Shown: positions 53,681 to 63,570 of the stretch, piece by piece
Position numbering within the stretch: position 1 is the first letter of the stretch
Layout of the letters: every line of letters starts with the position of its first letter
The notes under the pieces: model-generated
Told to the model about the DNA's origin: nothing
Databases searched by the model: none
The model's input: only the letters and a program-made list of their open reading frames with translations
Position numbers and translations under genes: made by a program
Source: Dendrolimus kikuchii
Lineage: Eukaryota; Arthropoda; Insecta; Lepidoptera; Lasiocampidae
Reading direction: 5' to 3'
Length of the DNA stretch: 64,000 bases
NCBI GenBank assembly: GCA_019925095.2
Contig: CM034389.1
Coordinates: 28,403,728 to 28,467,727 of the forward strand

Positions 53681-54280
53681 TCTACGGACTCGAGTTCCGT
53701 ACCCTTTTTTACAACTTAATTTCTATGAAAGATTTTAGAGTCCATACACGCTTATTGTTTATTTTTGTTACTGTGTGTGACATTAATTTAGTGATTTATA
53801 TGTTATGGTGTACCTTAAGATTTACTTATTATATTAATTTATCCTATTTTTAATGCTAAACTTATACTAATGTAGAGTGTATCTGTTACATGCTGGTGTT
53901 GTGAGGAAGTGCATGTGCAGTGTTGGCCTTATATCTATACTTATATATAGTCCTATCTAGTGCCACGTGTGTTGTTTTTTTCTTTTCTGTGCCTGGGTTA
54001 TTAATTTTTAGGCTCTTTGTGTGTCTTGGTTTGTTTGTGAGTGTGCGTGTAATGCAATGTGGTGGTAGTGCGCGTTGGTTTGAGTATGTGTATAAGTGTT
54101 ATTGTTAGTTATGTGTTTGTGACTTTGTGTGGTGTCATAATTTATTGTTTAATTGTTGTGACATGAAAATTTTTCAGTTGGTGTTGATGATGATGGATGG
54201 TTTAGGAGGGGGATTATTGGCCCTCCATTAAGTGTTGGACCACCGTCTTGTTTCTCATGCGTATCGCACTTATTTATTAT
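53681..54280 (+). mobile_element. TAA-associated repeat
   Basis: It follows an (ATT)n tract (53653-53676) and starts CTCTACGGACTCGAGTTCC. It shares 'tgttacatgctggtgttgtg' and 'tagtcctatctagtgcca' with 41700-41830. No coding motif. Its right limit is uncertain. Confidence 0.6.
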
Positions 54281-54399
54281 TATTACAGTATTACTTTGGA
54301 AAGAGTGATATTGCTATCTCTGTTCTCATCGTCGCGAACCAATCTATTCGGGTCCAGAATACGCGCTAAGCGTAAAGCGCTAAATTCAAAAAAATAATA

Positions 54400-54662
54400 C
54401 ATACATACATACATAACTTCACGCCAGTTCCCTTGCGGGGTAGGCACGAATAACAGAGTGCCATTTAGGCTTATTCTTACACACCTCACTTGCCTCTTTG
54501 ACATTCATAACTCTTGTCATGCAAGCTCGTCTGTTCTTAAGGCTGCTGACATCACCTTCTGCTAGTACACGATCAATTTGATCATGGAAGGTGTGTCGTG
54601 GCCTTCCACGACTTCTGCATCCATCCACTTTTGCATTGTATATCTGTTTAGTCATTCTTTCT
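54400..54662 (-). mobile_element. RTE-like LINE 3' end
   Basis: Minus copy with a CATA tail at 54400-54416 and an open frame TKQIYNAKVDGCRSRG to AYPARELA. Confidence 0.86.
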
Positions 54663-54884
54663 AAGTTGTAACACTAATATAAAATTTATATTAAAACACT
54701 TGAAAAAAATTAATTGATAACGTGTATGGGCCGATCTGTGTGATTAGTTCAATTTTTGCCGCGGGACTTACTTCATGAGACGTACTGTATTATACCTTTG
54801 GCACTGATTGCGCTGACTGACTTCTGAAGTTTGTAAATTGTTTAAGATTTTGTAGCGTGGAATTTGTTTTTTGGGTGTCTCTAA

Positions 54885-55125
54885 TTAGAGCAGCGGTACG
54901 GATGCTACTAGCAACCGAGTGTCGTCCTGTCGACTGTCGCCGTCGGTGGCGTGGCTGCGGCGGCTGTAAGCTGCGATTAGTGCGGACGGCGGAATGGTGG
55001 AGCGGCGGGTGCCGTCCGCCGCAATCCGGCTCATCTCAGCTTTGGTCTCGTATTCGACGGTTTTATTCGGATTTGCTTCCGCACCAAATCGGCTGACAGT
55101 CGAAACATACCACATGTGAGTACTA
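54885..55125 (+). promoter_or_regulatory. Isolated CpG-rich segment with a possible splice donor
   Basis: This 240-base tract is much richer in G, C and CpG than its surroundings and matches no repeat in the window. At its right edge 'acatgtgagtact' contains a consensus-like donor (GTGAGT). A 5' exon or promoter of an unseen intron-containing gene is possible. So is a fragment of a GC-rich element. Frames here (80-93 codons, both strands) have no motif. Confidence 0.25.
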
Positions 55126-55209
55126 AGTCCTGTGCGATGCCGCAATCCGGATGAATGTAATCTCACGTTTCAAATGATCATATAGAGATAAAATCATATT
55201 AACTAAGGA

Positions 55210-55515
55210 AGAAAAATATTCAAGACGAATTCAATACCTTTCTGGAACTTTTTGAATTATTCAATTCGGACGTTTCATTCAAAAGATATCGCGATATTTA
55301 AAATGTAAGTATTAGTGTTGTAGCCAAATATACTAATATTGTTTGATTGAACGCGCTAATCTCAGGAACTACTGGTCTGATTTGAAAAAATCTTTCAGTG
55401 TTGCATAGCCCATTTATCGAGGAAGGCTATAGGCTATATATCATCACGCTAAGACCAATAGGAGCGGAGCACCAATGAAGAATGTTTTAAAATCGGAGGG
55501 TTTTGAAAGCAAAAT
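55210..55515 (+). mobile_element. Truncated Helitron-type element H1
   Basis: Matches 48597-48890 in the same orientation, with both ends missing (no TCTATACTAA start, no CTAG end). Confidence 0.75.
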
Positions 55516-55808
55516 GTATAGAATTACGTAAATATGGGAGAGATGAAGATGTTATGATTGATTTTAGATCACGAGGTAATAATCCATCACGAGTCAGTTG
55601 AACGCCTGATTTTGCACACTGCATGAGCTGTGAAGGATTTATACTAAAATCGCGAGGGATTTACAGGCGTATCCAGACGTATGTTTTCCTATGATCTGAG
55701 GTGATGAGTATCACTAAGGTGTAGATATTCAAAACGCTCCTTGAGATAAGGGTGAATGGAATGTTCAAGACACAGTACTAAGATCCGTTCTTTAGTTATA
55801 TAAGGAGA

Positions 55809-56069
55809 GTGTTTCTTAAATTTGGCGCGCGTTCCGCGGACCCTGCTCAGGTGCCGGCGTCACTTGGCAATGCGGAAGGCCCCACCTTCGCCTTTATTGG
55901 GCCCCGGCGTCCGACTGTTTTATTAAAGCGGGTGCAGGGGGAGGGGAGAGCCTCGGACGTCAGGAATCCTACATTATGTACCGACATCGCTTTTATTCCT
56001 ACGACGCGGACAACTTTAGATGTGATCGATACGGACGCGACAGGGTTTACTTGCTTGTTGTCTGATTAA
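55809..56069 (+). other. Unassigned 86-codon frame in a GC-rich tract
   Basis: The frame from 55809 is GC-rich in a generally AT-rich area, and I recognise no domain or repeat. It could be an exon or element debris. No poly(A) signal or start context supports a complete gene. Confidence 0.2.
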
Positions 56070-56109
56070 ATTAGAAGTACTTTTAAGGATAAACGGAAAA
56101 AGTTCCTGT

Positions 56110-56436
56110 ATTAAAAATAGAGATAGATAGATAACACCATTACAGAAAAACTTACGAACTACTATTAGTCTAGTTGGGTACAAAGGGCGGTCTTATCGCT
56201 AAAAAGCGATCTCTTCCAGACAACTCTTTTGCCAGGCTACCACCCCTGGTCTAAAGTATGTCGCCATAATAACCTTGAGTTGTGTTCATTAGTGACCAGG
56301 CTCCAGTGACCCTTAAGAGAGCAGCAGCGCATTTGTAGCAACTTTGGTGTTGCAAATGTCCATAGGCGATGGTAACCGCTTTCCATTAAGTGGGCCGTCT
56401 GCCTGTTTGCTGAACTCCTGCCATAAAAAAAAAACC
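56110..56436. repeat. LINE family A scrap followed by SINE-like B
   Basis: Bases 56110-56225 are a minus-strand LINE family A 3' UTR ('gcggtcttatcgctaaaaag'). Bases 56231-56436 are a 5'-truncated SINE-like B in + orientation ending 'ctcctgccataaaaaaa'. Confidence 0.75.
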
Positions 56437-56701
56437 CGTGGCAAGAATATGCTGATTAGGAGTGGCGACGGCGGTATACATAATTATTGTACGATTACTT
56501 ACATTTTAATAATAAATATATAACTATACTATATATACAAATATACACATAAGTTATATACATATACAAGATATGGTGATAATGTGCAACTATTTAAACA
56601 TAATAAACAATAATAATAATAGAGTATGGATATTAAAATGCTTTCGGTTTAGTGTTGAACTATAAAAGTAAAATATCCATGCAATATCTTTTATATAATA
56701 A

Positions 56702-56999
56702 TAATAACAGCCCATAAATGTCCCACTGCTGGGCTCGGGCCTCCCATTATAGGAGGGGGTTAACGGACAGTATACCCGCCACGCTTGTCCAAGACGGCTT
56801 GGCAGGTATGGCACATCGGTTATCTCGATGTGCAGGTTGCATCACGATGTTTTCCTTCACCGTTATTAGCACGTGGCAATTGTAACAATATGCACATTAG
56901 ATCAGAAAACTGACTAAGAGGTGCATGCGTTCCGGCCAGGATCGAACCCGCGCCCTTTGAGTTTGGGACGCTTGCACTAGGCCATTACGCTACCACGAC
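56702..56999 (-). repeat. tRNA-derived SINE
   Basis: On the minus strand box B is GGTTCGATCC (56939-56948 inverse) and the head reads 'tagcgtaatggcctagtgc'. The body has 'cagttttctgatct'. The tail is (TTA)n at 56702-56709. Same family as 47871-48128 but longer in the 3' half. Confidence 0.8.
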
Positions 57000-57075
57000 T
57001 CGAATACCTTTTAATGTTGAGTAATCAATAAAATGCTTTGCCAATATATGTATTAAACATTAAAAATATGTAATA

Positions 57076-57305
57076 CTAGCTGTGCCCGCGACGCCGTCCG
57101 CGTGGAATTTGTTTTCAAAGCCCCCCCGATTTTGAAACATTTTTCATTGCTGCTCTGCTCCTATTGGTCTTAGCGTGATCATGTATAGCCTATAGCCTTC
57201 CTCGATAAATTGGCTATCCAACACTGAAAGAATTTTTCAAATCAGACCAGTAATTCCTGAGATTAGCGCGCAAACAAACTGTTCAGCATTATATATTAGT
57301 ATAAG
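57076..57305 (-). mobile_element. Short Helitron-type element H1 (internal deletion)
   Basis: It keeps the CTAG end with its hairpin and a slightly changed 'tatattagtataag' end, but only about 230 of the usual 775 bases. Confidence 0.7.
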
Positions 57306-57369
57306 ATTTTTACATGTGACATCACTTAAGACTCCCAACTCTTGTCACATTTCGTCAACCCCTTGATCG

Positions 57370-57384
57370 CCCCCCCCCCCCCCC
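57370..57384. repeat. Poly(C) run of 15
   Basis: Uninterrupted C tract. Length may be uncertain in the assembly. Confidence 0.8.
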
Positions 57385-57837
57385 TACGTGTAACGTAATT
57401 AGAATAATCTCATATAGGAAAACAGTTGAAGAAATGTCCAGTTATAAGCTGTATATAACAGTTCAAAAACCGTCCACAATGGCGCTGATGTAGACAAAGG
57501 GTATGCTATGAATGTAGCAGTAGACGAATCGAAGTATGCCGAATTAAAAAATAATAATAACTTTGGCGATGTTGTTTATTTAAACAACTGCTTAGGTTTA
57601 GTGAAGGTCTGCTGTCAACACAGATAACGTATGCAGTCCAAGTTGATGCGTGGGAGATTCAAAATAAATGTCACAATTACGATATTAAATATTGCACAAT
57701 AATACACAGAAATATTAGGACAACTCCAAGAGTTGCATCCACGCTTTGTCAGGTGTCGAGCAGTAATTTGCCCTTCAAGAATACTGCGATTATCAAGCAG
57801 TAATTATCGACCACATTATATTATGTGCTCCTCGTCC

Positions 57838-58208
57838 AAGACTACCAACGTAGACTGCCATTGTAGACTGTCGGTTGAAGACTGCCGATTCAAGACTACG
57901 GTTCAATACTGCCCCTCCTCTGCCCGAACTTCGCGTTTTGACAGGTCCTTGTAGCGCGCCGCAGTGACACCATCCGGTAATGCTGTGGCGCCACTTTAGT
58001 AACACTTCCTTTATAAAAACCAACTTCCGCCATACGTATTAACTTCCAACATTCGGTTACTCCATTTCCGATATCCGTTAGCTTAATAAATGCTTCTACA
58101 TTGACATCCGGTTAAACAACTTCCGAATACTACATGTAAGAATACTCTATCCGGTTATTGACTACTTCCGTCATATGGTTATTTTATAATAACAAATACG
58201 ACTCCGAC

Positions 58209-58248
<40 letters not shown>
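57838..58248. repeat. Degenerate minisatellites and (TA)n microsatellite
   Basis: Bases 57838-57914 are about six units of 13-14 bases around 'agactgcc'. Bases 58021-58183 are about six worn units of roughly 20-35 bases around 'aacttccg..at.cggtta'. Bases 58210-58248 are a (TA)n run. No gene is seen between 57385 and 58532 otherwise. Confidence 0.6.
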
Positions 58249-58255
<7 letters not shown>

Positions 58256-58532
58256 GTACCTGTATAGACGACGTAGGGACGATGGTTATATCGTGTGATC
58301 GATATATTCTAGTAAAACTCAAAAATAAAATTATTAAATCACCCGAATATATTTTCCAACAATTGACATTACATTTCAATGTTTTTCTATATAAAGTCAA
58401 ACGACCATAAACTCCTGCAAAGAGTTTGTACACTAACCACTCTAAAATCTAACACATGCAACACATACCTAGTATTATAGAATCAAAAGGAAATGCCCAA
58501 TTTATTATATGCTACATATATTTTTATATACC

Positions 58533-58722
58533 TTCCACGGTCAAATTGAATGTGTACTAGCAGAAGGTGGTGTCAGGAGCCTTAAGAACAGACGAGCGTG
58601 CATGACAAGAGTTATGAATGTCAAAGAAGCAAGTGAGGTGTGTAAGAATAAGCCTGAATGGCGCTCTGTTCTTCCTGCCTACCCCGCAAGGGAACTGGCG
58701 TGAAGTTATGTATGTATGTATT
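58533..58722 (+). mobile_element. RTE-like LINE 3' fragment
   Basis: + copy from 'ttccacggtcaaattga' to the TATG tail. Codes VRSLKNRRACMTRVMNVKEA to YPARELA. Confidence 0.85.
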
Positions 58723-58983
58723 TATATATAATTGTAACCATTTTCAATTTTAATTAAGGCTCCGATTCCTGTAAAAGGTCGAAAAGGGTGCAAACGAAAC
58801 AACGAAACAGCTTTCCGTTGGTAATTACTACACAATAATTTACCAAAAAAAATAGCATAAATCTTCACGATACGTAATGTGCCTTTTTCGTAATTTTTGT
58901 ATAGTTATTTTAAGTTAAGAAAAAAATATGAAACCATTTTATTCCATAAATTTTTATCAAAACGGGTCAAAACAAATATTAAC

Positions 58984-59210
58984 CTCTGTGGTTGAGCGGG
59001 CTAAGCCTTTGCCGGCCTACCTCACTGCAGCGCAGAGACTCCGGGTTCGATTCCTGGTATAGTAAATTTCGGAAAACGTATTTTCTCCGTTATTTACTAT
59101 GGTCTGGGTGTCTGGGATCGGCCCCAGAGTATTACGTTCTATATTACCCATAACACAACTTGCTTAATTTGGGGATGTAAAATATGTGTGTTTGTTTGTC
59201 TGCCGATTTA
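58984..59210 (+). repeat. tRNA-derived SINE, second family
   Basis: The head has TGGTTGAGCGGG (box A, 58989-59000) and GGTTCGATTCC (box B, 59044-59054). The body follows with 'gtctgggatcggcc' and 'aacttgcttaatttgggga'. A headless relative is at 285-400. The acceptor stem does not close, so it is not a tRNA gene. Confidence 0.75.
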
Positions 59211-59401
59211 ATACATGAAGCAAAAAATTTATACCCGTTTTTACGAAAATTGCGCGGACGGAGGAGTATGAAATTTCGCACACTTATAGTTTATATAGAG
59301 GAGTGCAGAATGCGAATATTATTTAAAAATTATGCATAATAAATGCATTAAATCAATAAAAAAAACATTACACACACTACCATGTATTTGACACACACAT
59401 T

Positions 59402-59722
59402 TTATCCGTGCAGGAACGGAGAAAGAATACAATTTCCTGCGGCCGGGCGGCCTGTCGTAAGAAGCGACTAAACAACCCACAGCCAGATGGTAGGGCATTT
59501 GCCCGACTGGATGGCTACCACCCCTGGTCTAGAGCATGCCGCCATAACAACTTTGAGTTGTGTTCCGGCATTAGTGACCAGGTTCCAGACTCACTTAAGA
59601 GAGCGGCAGCGCATTTGTAGCACCTTTGGTTGCTGCAAATGTCCATAGGCGATGGTAACCGCTTTCCATCAAGTGGGCCATCTGCCTGTCTGCTGAACTC
59701 CTGCAATAAAAAAATTAAAAAA
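59402..59722 (+). repeat. SINE-like family B copy
   Basis: Full-length + copy, starts TTATCCGTGCAGGAACGG. Flanks show 'acacacat' / 'cacacat' as a likely target duplication. Confidence 0.86.
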
Positions 59723-60275
59723 AACCACACATATATACTATTTTCTTTATAGTTAAAGTCGAATTAACAGTGTAGCCTTGGCGAAATCTGAAGTATATAG
59801 TCTTTGACGACAGAGGCTTAATAATGTTCAAACTTATAATTTAAATTAATTATTGCGACCACTAATCTTTATAAAAGAGAGAATTACAGAAAATTAATTT
59901 GCTATTTATTTTTTAATACTACTTTATTCACAATAAAAAAACAATGCATCTGAAAAACGACTGCGTCTATAGAACCCCGCTATCGCCCGTTAAATTAGTA
60001 CCGAATATTCGTCGAGGACGTTGGCGTTGCTAGAAGCCTTAAACCAAGAAATAATTTAGAGAGCGAGCTTAATAATTATAGTCCAGTCATTTAAGCTTAA
60101 ATTAGGTAAGAATCTCGGAATTCGAGATACCGAGATAAAAGTTGTCTCAAAACTTACATATGGTAGGGTGTAAGCAACTATTAAATTTCAAGCTCAAAGC
60201 TCACAAAAATCGGTTTTTTGCGCTTTTTTTGGAAATATCTCATTTCCTATGGGTTTTTTGCTATTTGTATTTATT
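59723..60275. other. Non-coding DNA
   Basis: No gene. The last part (60150-60275, 'ggaaatatctcatttcctat') may belong to the inverted-repeat element that follows. Confidence 0.35.
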
Positions 60276-60757
60276 ATCAATATTGTAGAATACTAAATTC
60301 TCTACAAATTTTGTTTAAAAATTTTTTTTATACCGTGAACCGTTTTCGAGATAGAGGGCGTAGAGCGCGCGGTCACCGCATCACTTCAGGTCAACCGGTG
60401 CCTCCGGTCAAAACGCGCCATACATAGTTGATGAACTATCGATAAATCAATGATTATAAATATCTGTCAATTTTTATTAACTATTATATTATATTTTATC
60501 ATTTTCTTCATGCATTCAATCTATGTCTATTCAATAAGACTGATAACCGTTTACTAAAATTAAAAAATAATTAAGAGAAAAACTTAAATCATAATATTAT
60601 TATATTCCCATTTACACTAATGACATTTTAAATATAAAATAACTTAGTGCCTCATTAAAATCTGTAAATTTTAAAATTCGTCCACTACGTCGAAAATTAT
60701 ACCCGGGAATTATACGGCACCCTATTGTAGCCAGTCGGGACAGATGTTCATTTGTAT

Positions 60758-60974
60758 GAGATCAGCAGACAGGCAGACGGTCCACTTGATGGAAAGCGGT
60801 TACCATCGCCTATGGACATTTGCAACACCAAGTTGCTGCAAATGCGCTGCTGCTCTCTTAAGGGAGACTGGAACCTGGTCACTAATGCCGGAACACAACT
60901 CAAGGTTGTTATGGCGACATACTTTAGACCAGCGGTGGTAGCCATCCAGTCGGGCGAATGCCCTACCACCTGGC
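60758..60974 (-). repeat. SINE-like family B, truncated
   Basis: Minus copy missing its first 90 or so bases in sense orientation. Confidence 0.82.
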
Positions 60975-61105
60975 ACTTTATATATACTAGTATAGAGACA
61001 ACAGTCATAATATATATACTAACGCACTCTATCGGTATACGACACAATACAACGGCAAAAACCGTCCAGGGCGTCTAGTATTATTTTGATTTTTATATTG
61101 GACTT

Positions 61106-61149
61106 TTGGAAATTGCGGGAGTTAATAATTTAACTCCTGCAATTTCCAG
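61106..61149. repeat. 17-bp stem palindrome next to a coding remnant
   Basis: 'tggaaattgcgggagtt' at 61108 is inverted as 'aactcctgcaatttcca' by 61149 around an 8-base loop (one G-T type mismatch). It ends in TTCCAG, a possible splice acceptor for the remnant that follows. Confidence 0.7.
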
Positions 61150-61365
61150 GGCTTGCAATGCTCTTTAGCTTGTGGCCAATGTAATGGGCAAGCTTGTCTC
61201 AATGCTCTACCATATCAGAGCGACATTAACGAAGATGGAACCTTTGACCCCGATATCATGTAAGAACTTGAGACAAATGTCGTTGAAGACGATAATGAAG
61301 ACCAGTTTGAAATTTACCAGCAGCCAGAAGACGACGATGAAGCAGAAGAAGATGGTTAAAATTAT
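61149..61365 (+). pseudogene. Remnant coding a CXC-type cysteine-rich C-terminus and acidic tail
   Basis: The frame from 61149 reads GLQCSLACGQCNGQACLN, the second half of a CXC (tesmin/TSO1-like) cysteine pattern that ends some transposon-encoded and chromatin proteins. A stop appears about 20 codons later at 61258-61263. In the next frame a very acidic stretch (VVEDDNEDQFEIYQQPEDD) continues to a TAA near 61360. One base separates the two frames. An AATAAA follows at 61408-61413. It is probably the 3' exon of a gene of the surrounding element, now broken. Confidence 0.5.
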
Positions 61366-61643
61366 AAATTGTAGTTTTCGTACCCTTTATTCTATTTTTT
61401 TACTTTCAATAAAAAAAAATGTATTCAATGATATTTTTTAATAAAAAGATTAATTCATAATTTATTTGTTTTTTTTTTCATCATGTAAGAAGTTATTAAT
61501 ATTAATTAGGTTAAAATTCAAATATAATTATTTTATTTTTATTAACAATCCTGCAATTACATGGGCAGGTAAGTGTTGTTAAATAAATTAATACTGAATA
61601 AAAGGTGGATAAGATAGGAAGAAAATGATAAAATATAATATAA

Positions 61644-62216
61644 TCTAATATATAAAATTCTCGTGTCACAGTTTTCGTTGCCATACTCCTCCGAAACGGC
61701 TTGACCGATTTTGATGAAATTTTTTGTGCTTATCCGGTATCTATGAGAATCGGCCAACATCTATTTTTCATCCCCCTAAATGTTAGGGGTAGTCCACCCC
61801 TAAATTTTTTATTTTATTTTTTAGACAAAATTTTTAATTTCAATTTTTTTATGATACAACATACAAAAATACATACAACCCTAAATTTTCACCCCTCTAC
61901 GATCAACCCCTATTTTTTATTTGTTAATTATAAACTTTAATTTTTTGGCAAGATTTTTAATCTTATTTTGTCATGACTTAGAATAAAAAAAAATATATTA
62001 CTCTTTTAGATTCACAATTAGAACCGGTAGGTGGCGGTGAGATCGGGTTCTGGAATCCTCCTAACCACCGGGAGCGATTTTGGTGATTTTGTTTTTGTGT
62101 GTTTGAGTGGGTACCCGGATGGTTTAGATTAGCAATTAGAACCGGCACGTGGCGCTGGGATCGGGTTCTACAATTTTATTTTTTAAAGGCAGGACGACGT
62201 CTGCCGGGGCCGCTAG
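61644..62216 (+). mobile_element. Helitron-type element H2 with a verified empty site
   Basis: It begins TCTAATATATAAAATTCTCG and ends in the GGCAGGACGACGTCTGCC palindrome then GGGGCCGCTAG. It sits between A (61643) and T (62217). The intact opposite arm of the inverted repeat shows the unbroken sequence 'aatataatatAATAGTTAAT'-like, so insertion was A|T without target duplication, exactly as for Helitrons. 573 bp, non-coding. Confidence 0.85.
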
Positions 62217-62424
62217 TAGTTAATAAAAATTGACAAATATTTATAATCATTGATTTATCGATAGTTCATCAACTATGTATGGCGCGTTTTGACCGGAGGC
62301 ACCGGATGACCTGAAGTGATGCGGTGACCGCGCGCTCTCCGCCCTCTATCTCGAAAACGTTTCACCGTATAAAAATTTTTTTTAAACAAAATTTGTAGAG
62401 AATTTAGTATTCTACAATATTGAT

Positions 62425-63207
62425 ATTAACAGAGTCAGATCTGCAAATCAGCAACTTTACAGGAGAGCGCTCTGAACTTTGAATTGCTTATATTTTTTTT
62501 ACTACAAGAATTAAATTTTCAAAAAAAATATTATATGTTAATATATGTTCGAGAGCTTATTTGCAATGCAATTAAATAACATTTTTACTTATCTAAATGT
62601 TTGAAAAGCTAGTAATGGCTTTGTTATCCGTACATGGGTCATCATGATTTGTCGGATCTGTCACATCCAACAAAGTTACATGGACAAACATATTTATTCT
62701 TTGTAAGAAGTGCCACATACAACATTGTCATTAGTAAATCCTGTTTAAGTTTATGTCGTATTTAAATTGATATTATAAATTAAATCCAATTTTTAATAAA
62801 TTTGTTTCACAAATAACAAATAATCAAACATAATTGACAATTTAGGGACAAAATGAAAACAATCTTTGCCATAAAATTTGTTAAAATCATTAATTATAAA
62901 GTCTACCTGTATGAATGGCACTTAATAATCACATTTCAGGTTTCATTAGCTTAGATAATCAGTCTTAGTAATTTCTTTCTTACAAAAATATACCCCGCAT
63001 ACCCCCCTCGCGCCCCGCTAATAACGTCGGGAGTTAACATTCGTCATTGTTAATGGGAGATGGTGGCATATATGACATTGTTAATGTGGCTATTTTAAAA
63101 ACTATGAGGAAAAATTACCTTTTTGTTGCTGCTATTGAAAAACAATGCTTTTTTAGGGTCATTAGTGAAATAAAACCAAAATGTCGAAAATTGCATATCC
63201 TACATTG
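62425..63207 (+). mobile_element. Second copy of the 19-bp-TIR element, tips missing
   Basis: Matches 4931-5908 almost base for base, with the 162-bp segment present once and a short extra phrase 'ttacaaaaatatacccc' at about 62980. The first 10 bases of the left inverted repeat and almost all of the right one are absent. Confidence 0.85.
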
Positions 63208-63292
63208 GTGTGTAGTATAGTATTATATGCGACTCTTAAGTATATTATCAAATTGGACTCCTCTGCAAATTAATTATTTTGCAATTCTTTCA

Positions 63293-63570
63293 AGAATACA
63301 ATTTCCTGCGGCTGGGCGGCCTGTCGTAAGAGGCGACTTAACAACCCACAGCCAGGTGGTAGGGCATTTGCCCGACTGGATGGCTACCACTCCTGGTCTA
63401 AAGTATGTCGCCATAACAACCTTGAGTTGTGTTCCGGTATTAGTGACCAGGTTCCAGTCTCCTTTAAGAGAGCAGCAGCGCATTTGTAGCAACCTTTGAT
63501 GTTGCAAATGTCCATAGGCGATGGTAACCGCTTTCCATTGCCTGTCTGCTGTTCTCCTGCAATAAAAAAA
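63293..63570 (+). repeat. SINE-like family B copy
   Basis: + copy lacking its first 20 or so bases. Ends CTCCTGCAATAAAAAAAAA. Confidence 0.84.

Larger units (their letters stand above)
60276..62424. mobile_element. 2.15-kb element with 234-bp inverted repeats
   Basis: The left arm 60276-60509 pairs with a right arm made of 61618-61643 plus 62217-62424 (26 + 208 = 234 bases, the same length). A Helitron H2 copy (61644-62216) splits the right arm. Between the arms lie a SINE-like B (60758-60974) and a coding remnant with a cysteine-rich motif (61149-61365). The arms contain a conserved GC-rich core (CCGGAGGCACCGG-type). ATT flanks both outer ends, too short to prove a target duplication. Class unknown. 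Confidence 0.7.

Noticed and set aside
58984..59060. Functional tRNA gene
   Set aside because: Same reasoning: tRNA-like head of a SINE with a conserved non-tRNA body seen again at 285-400.
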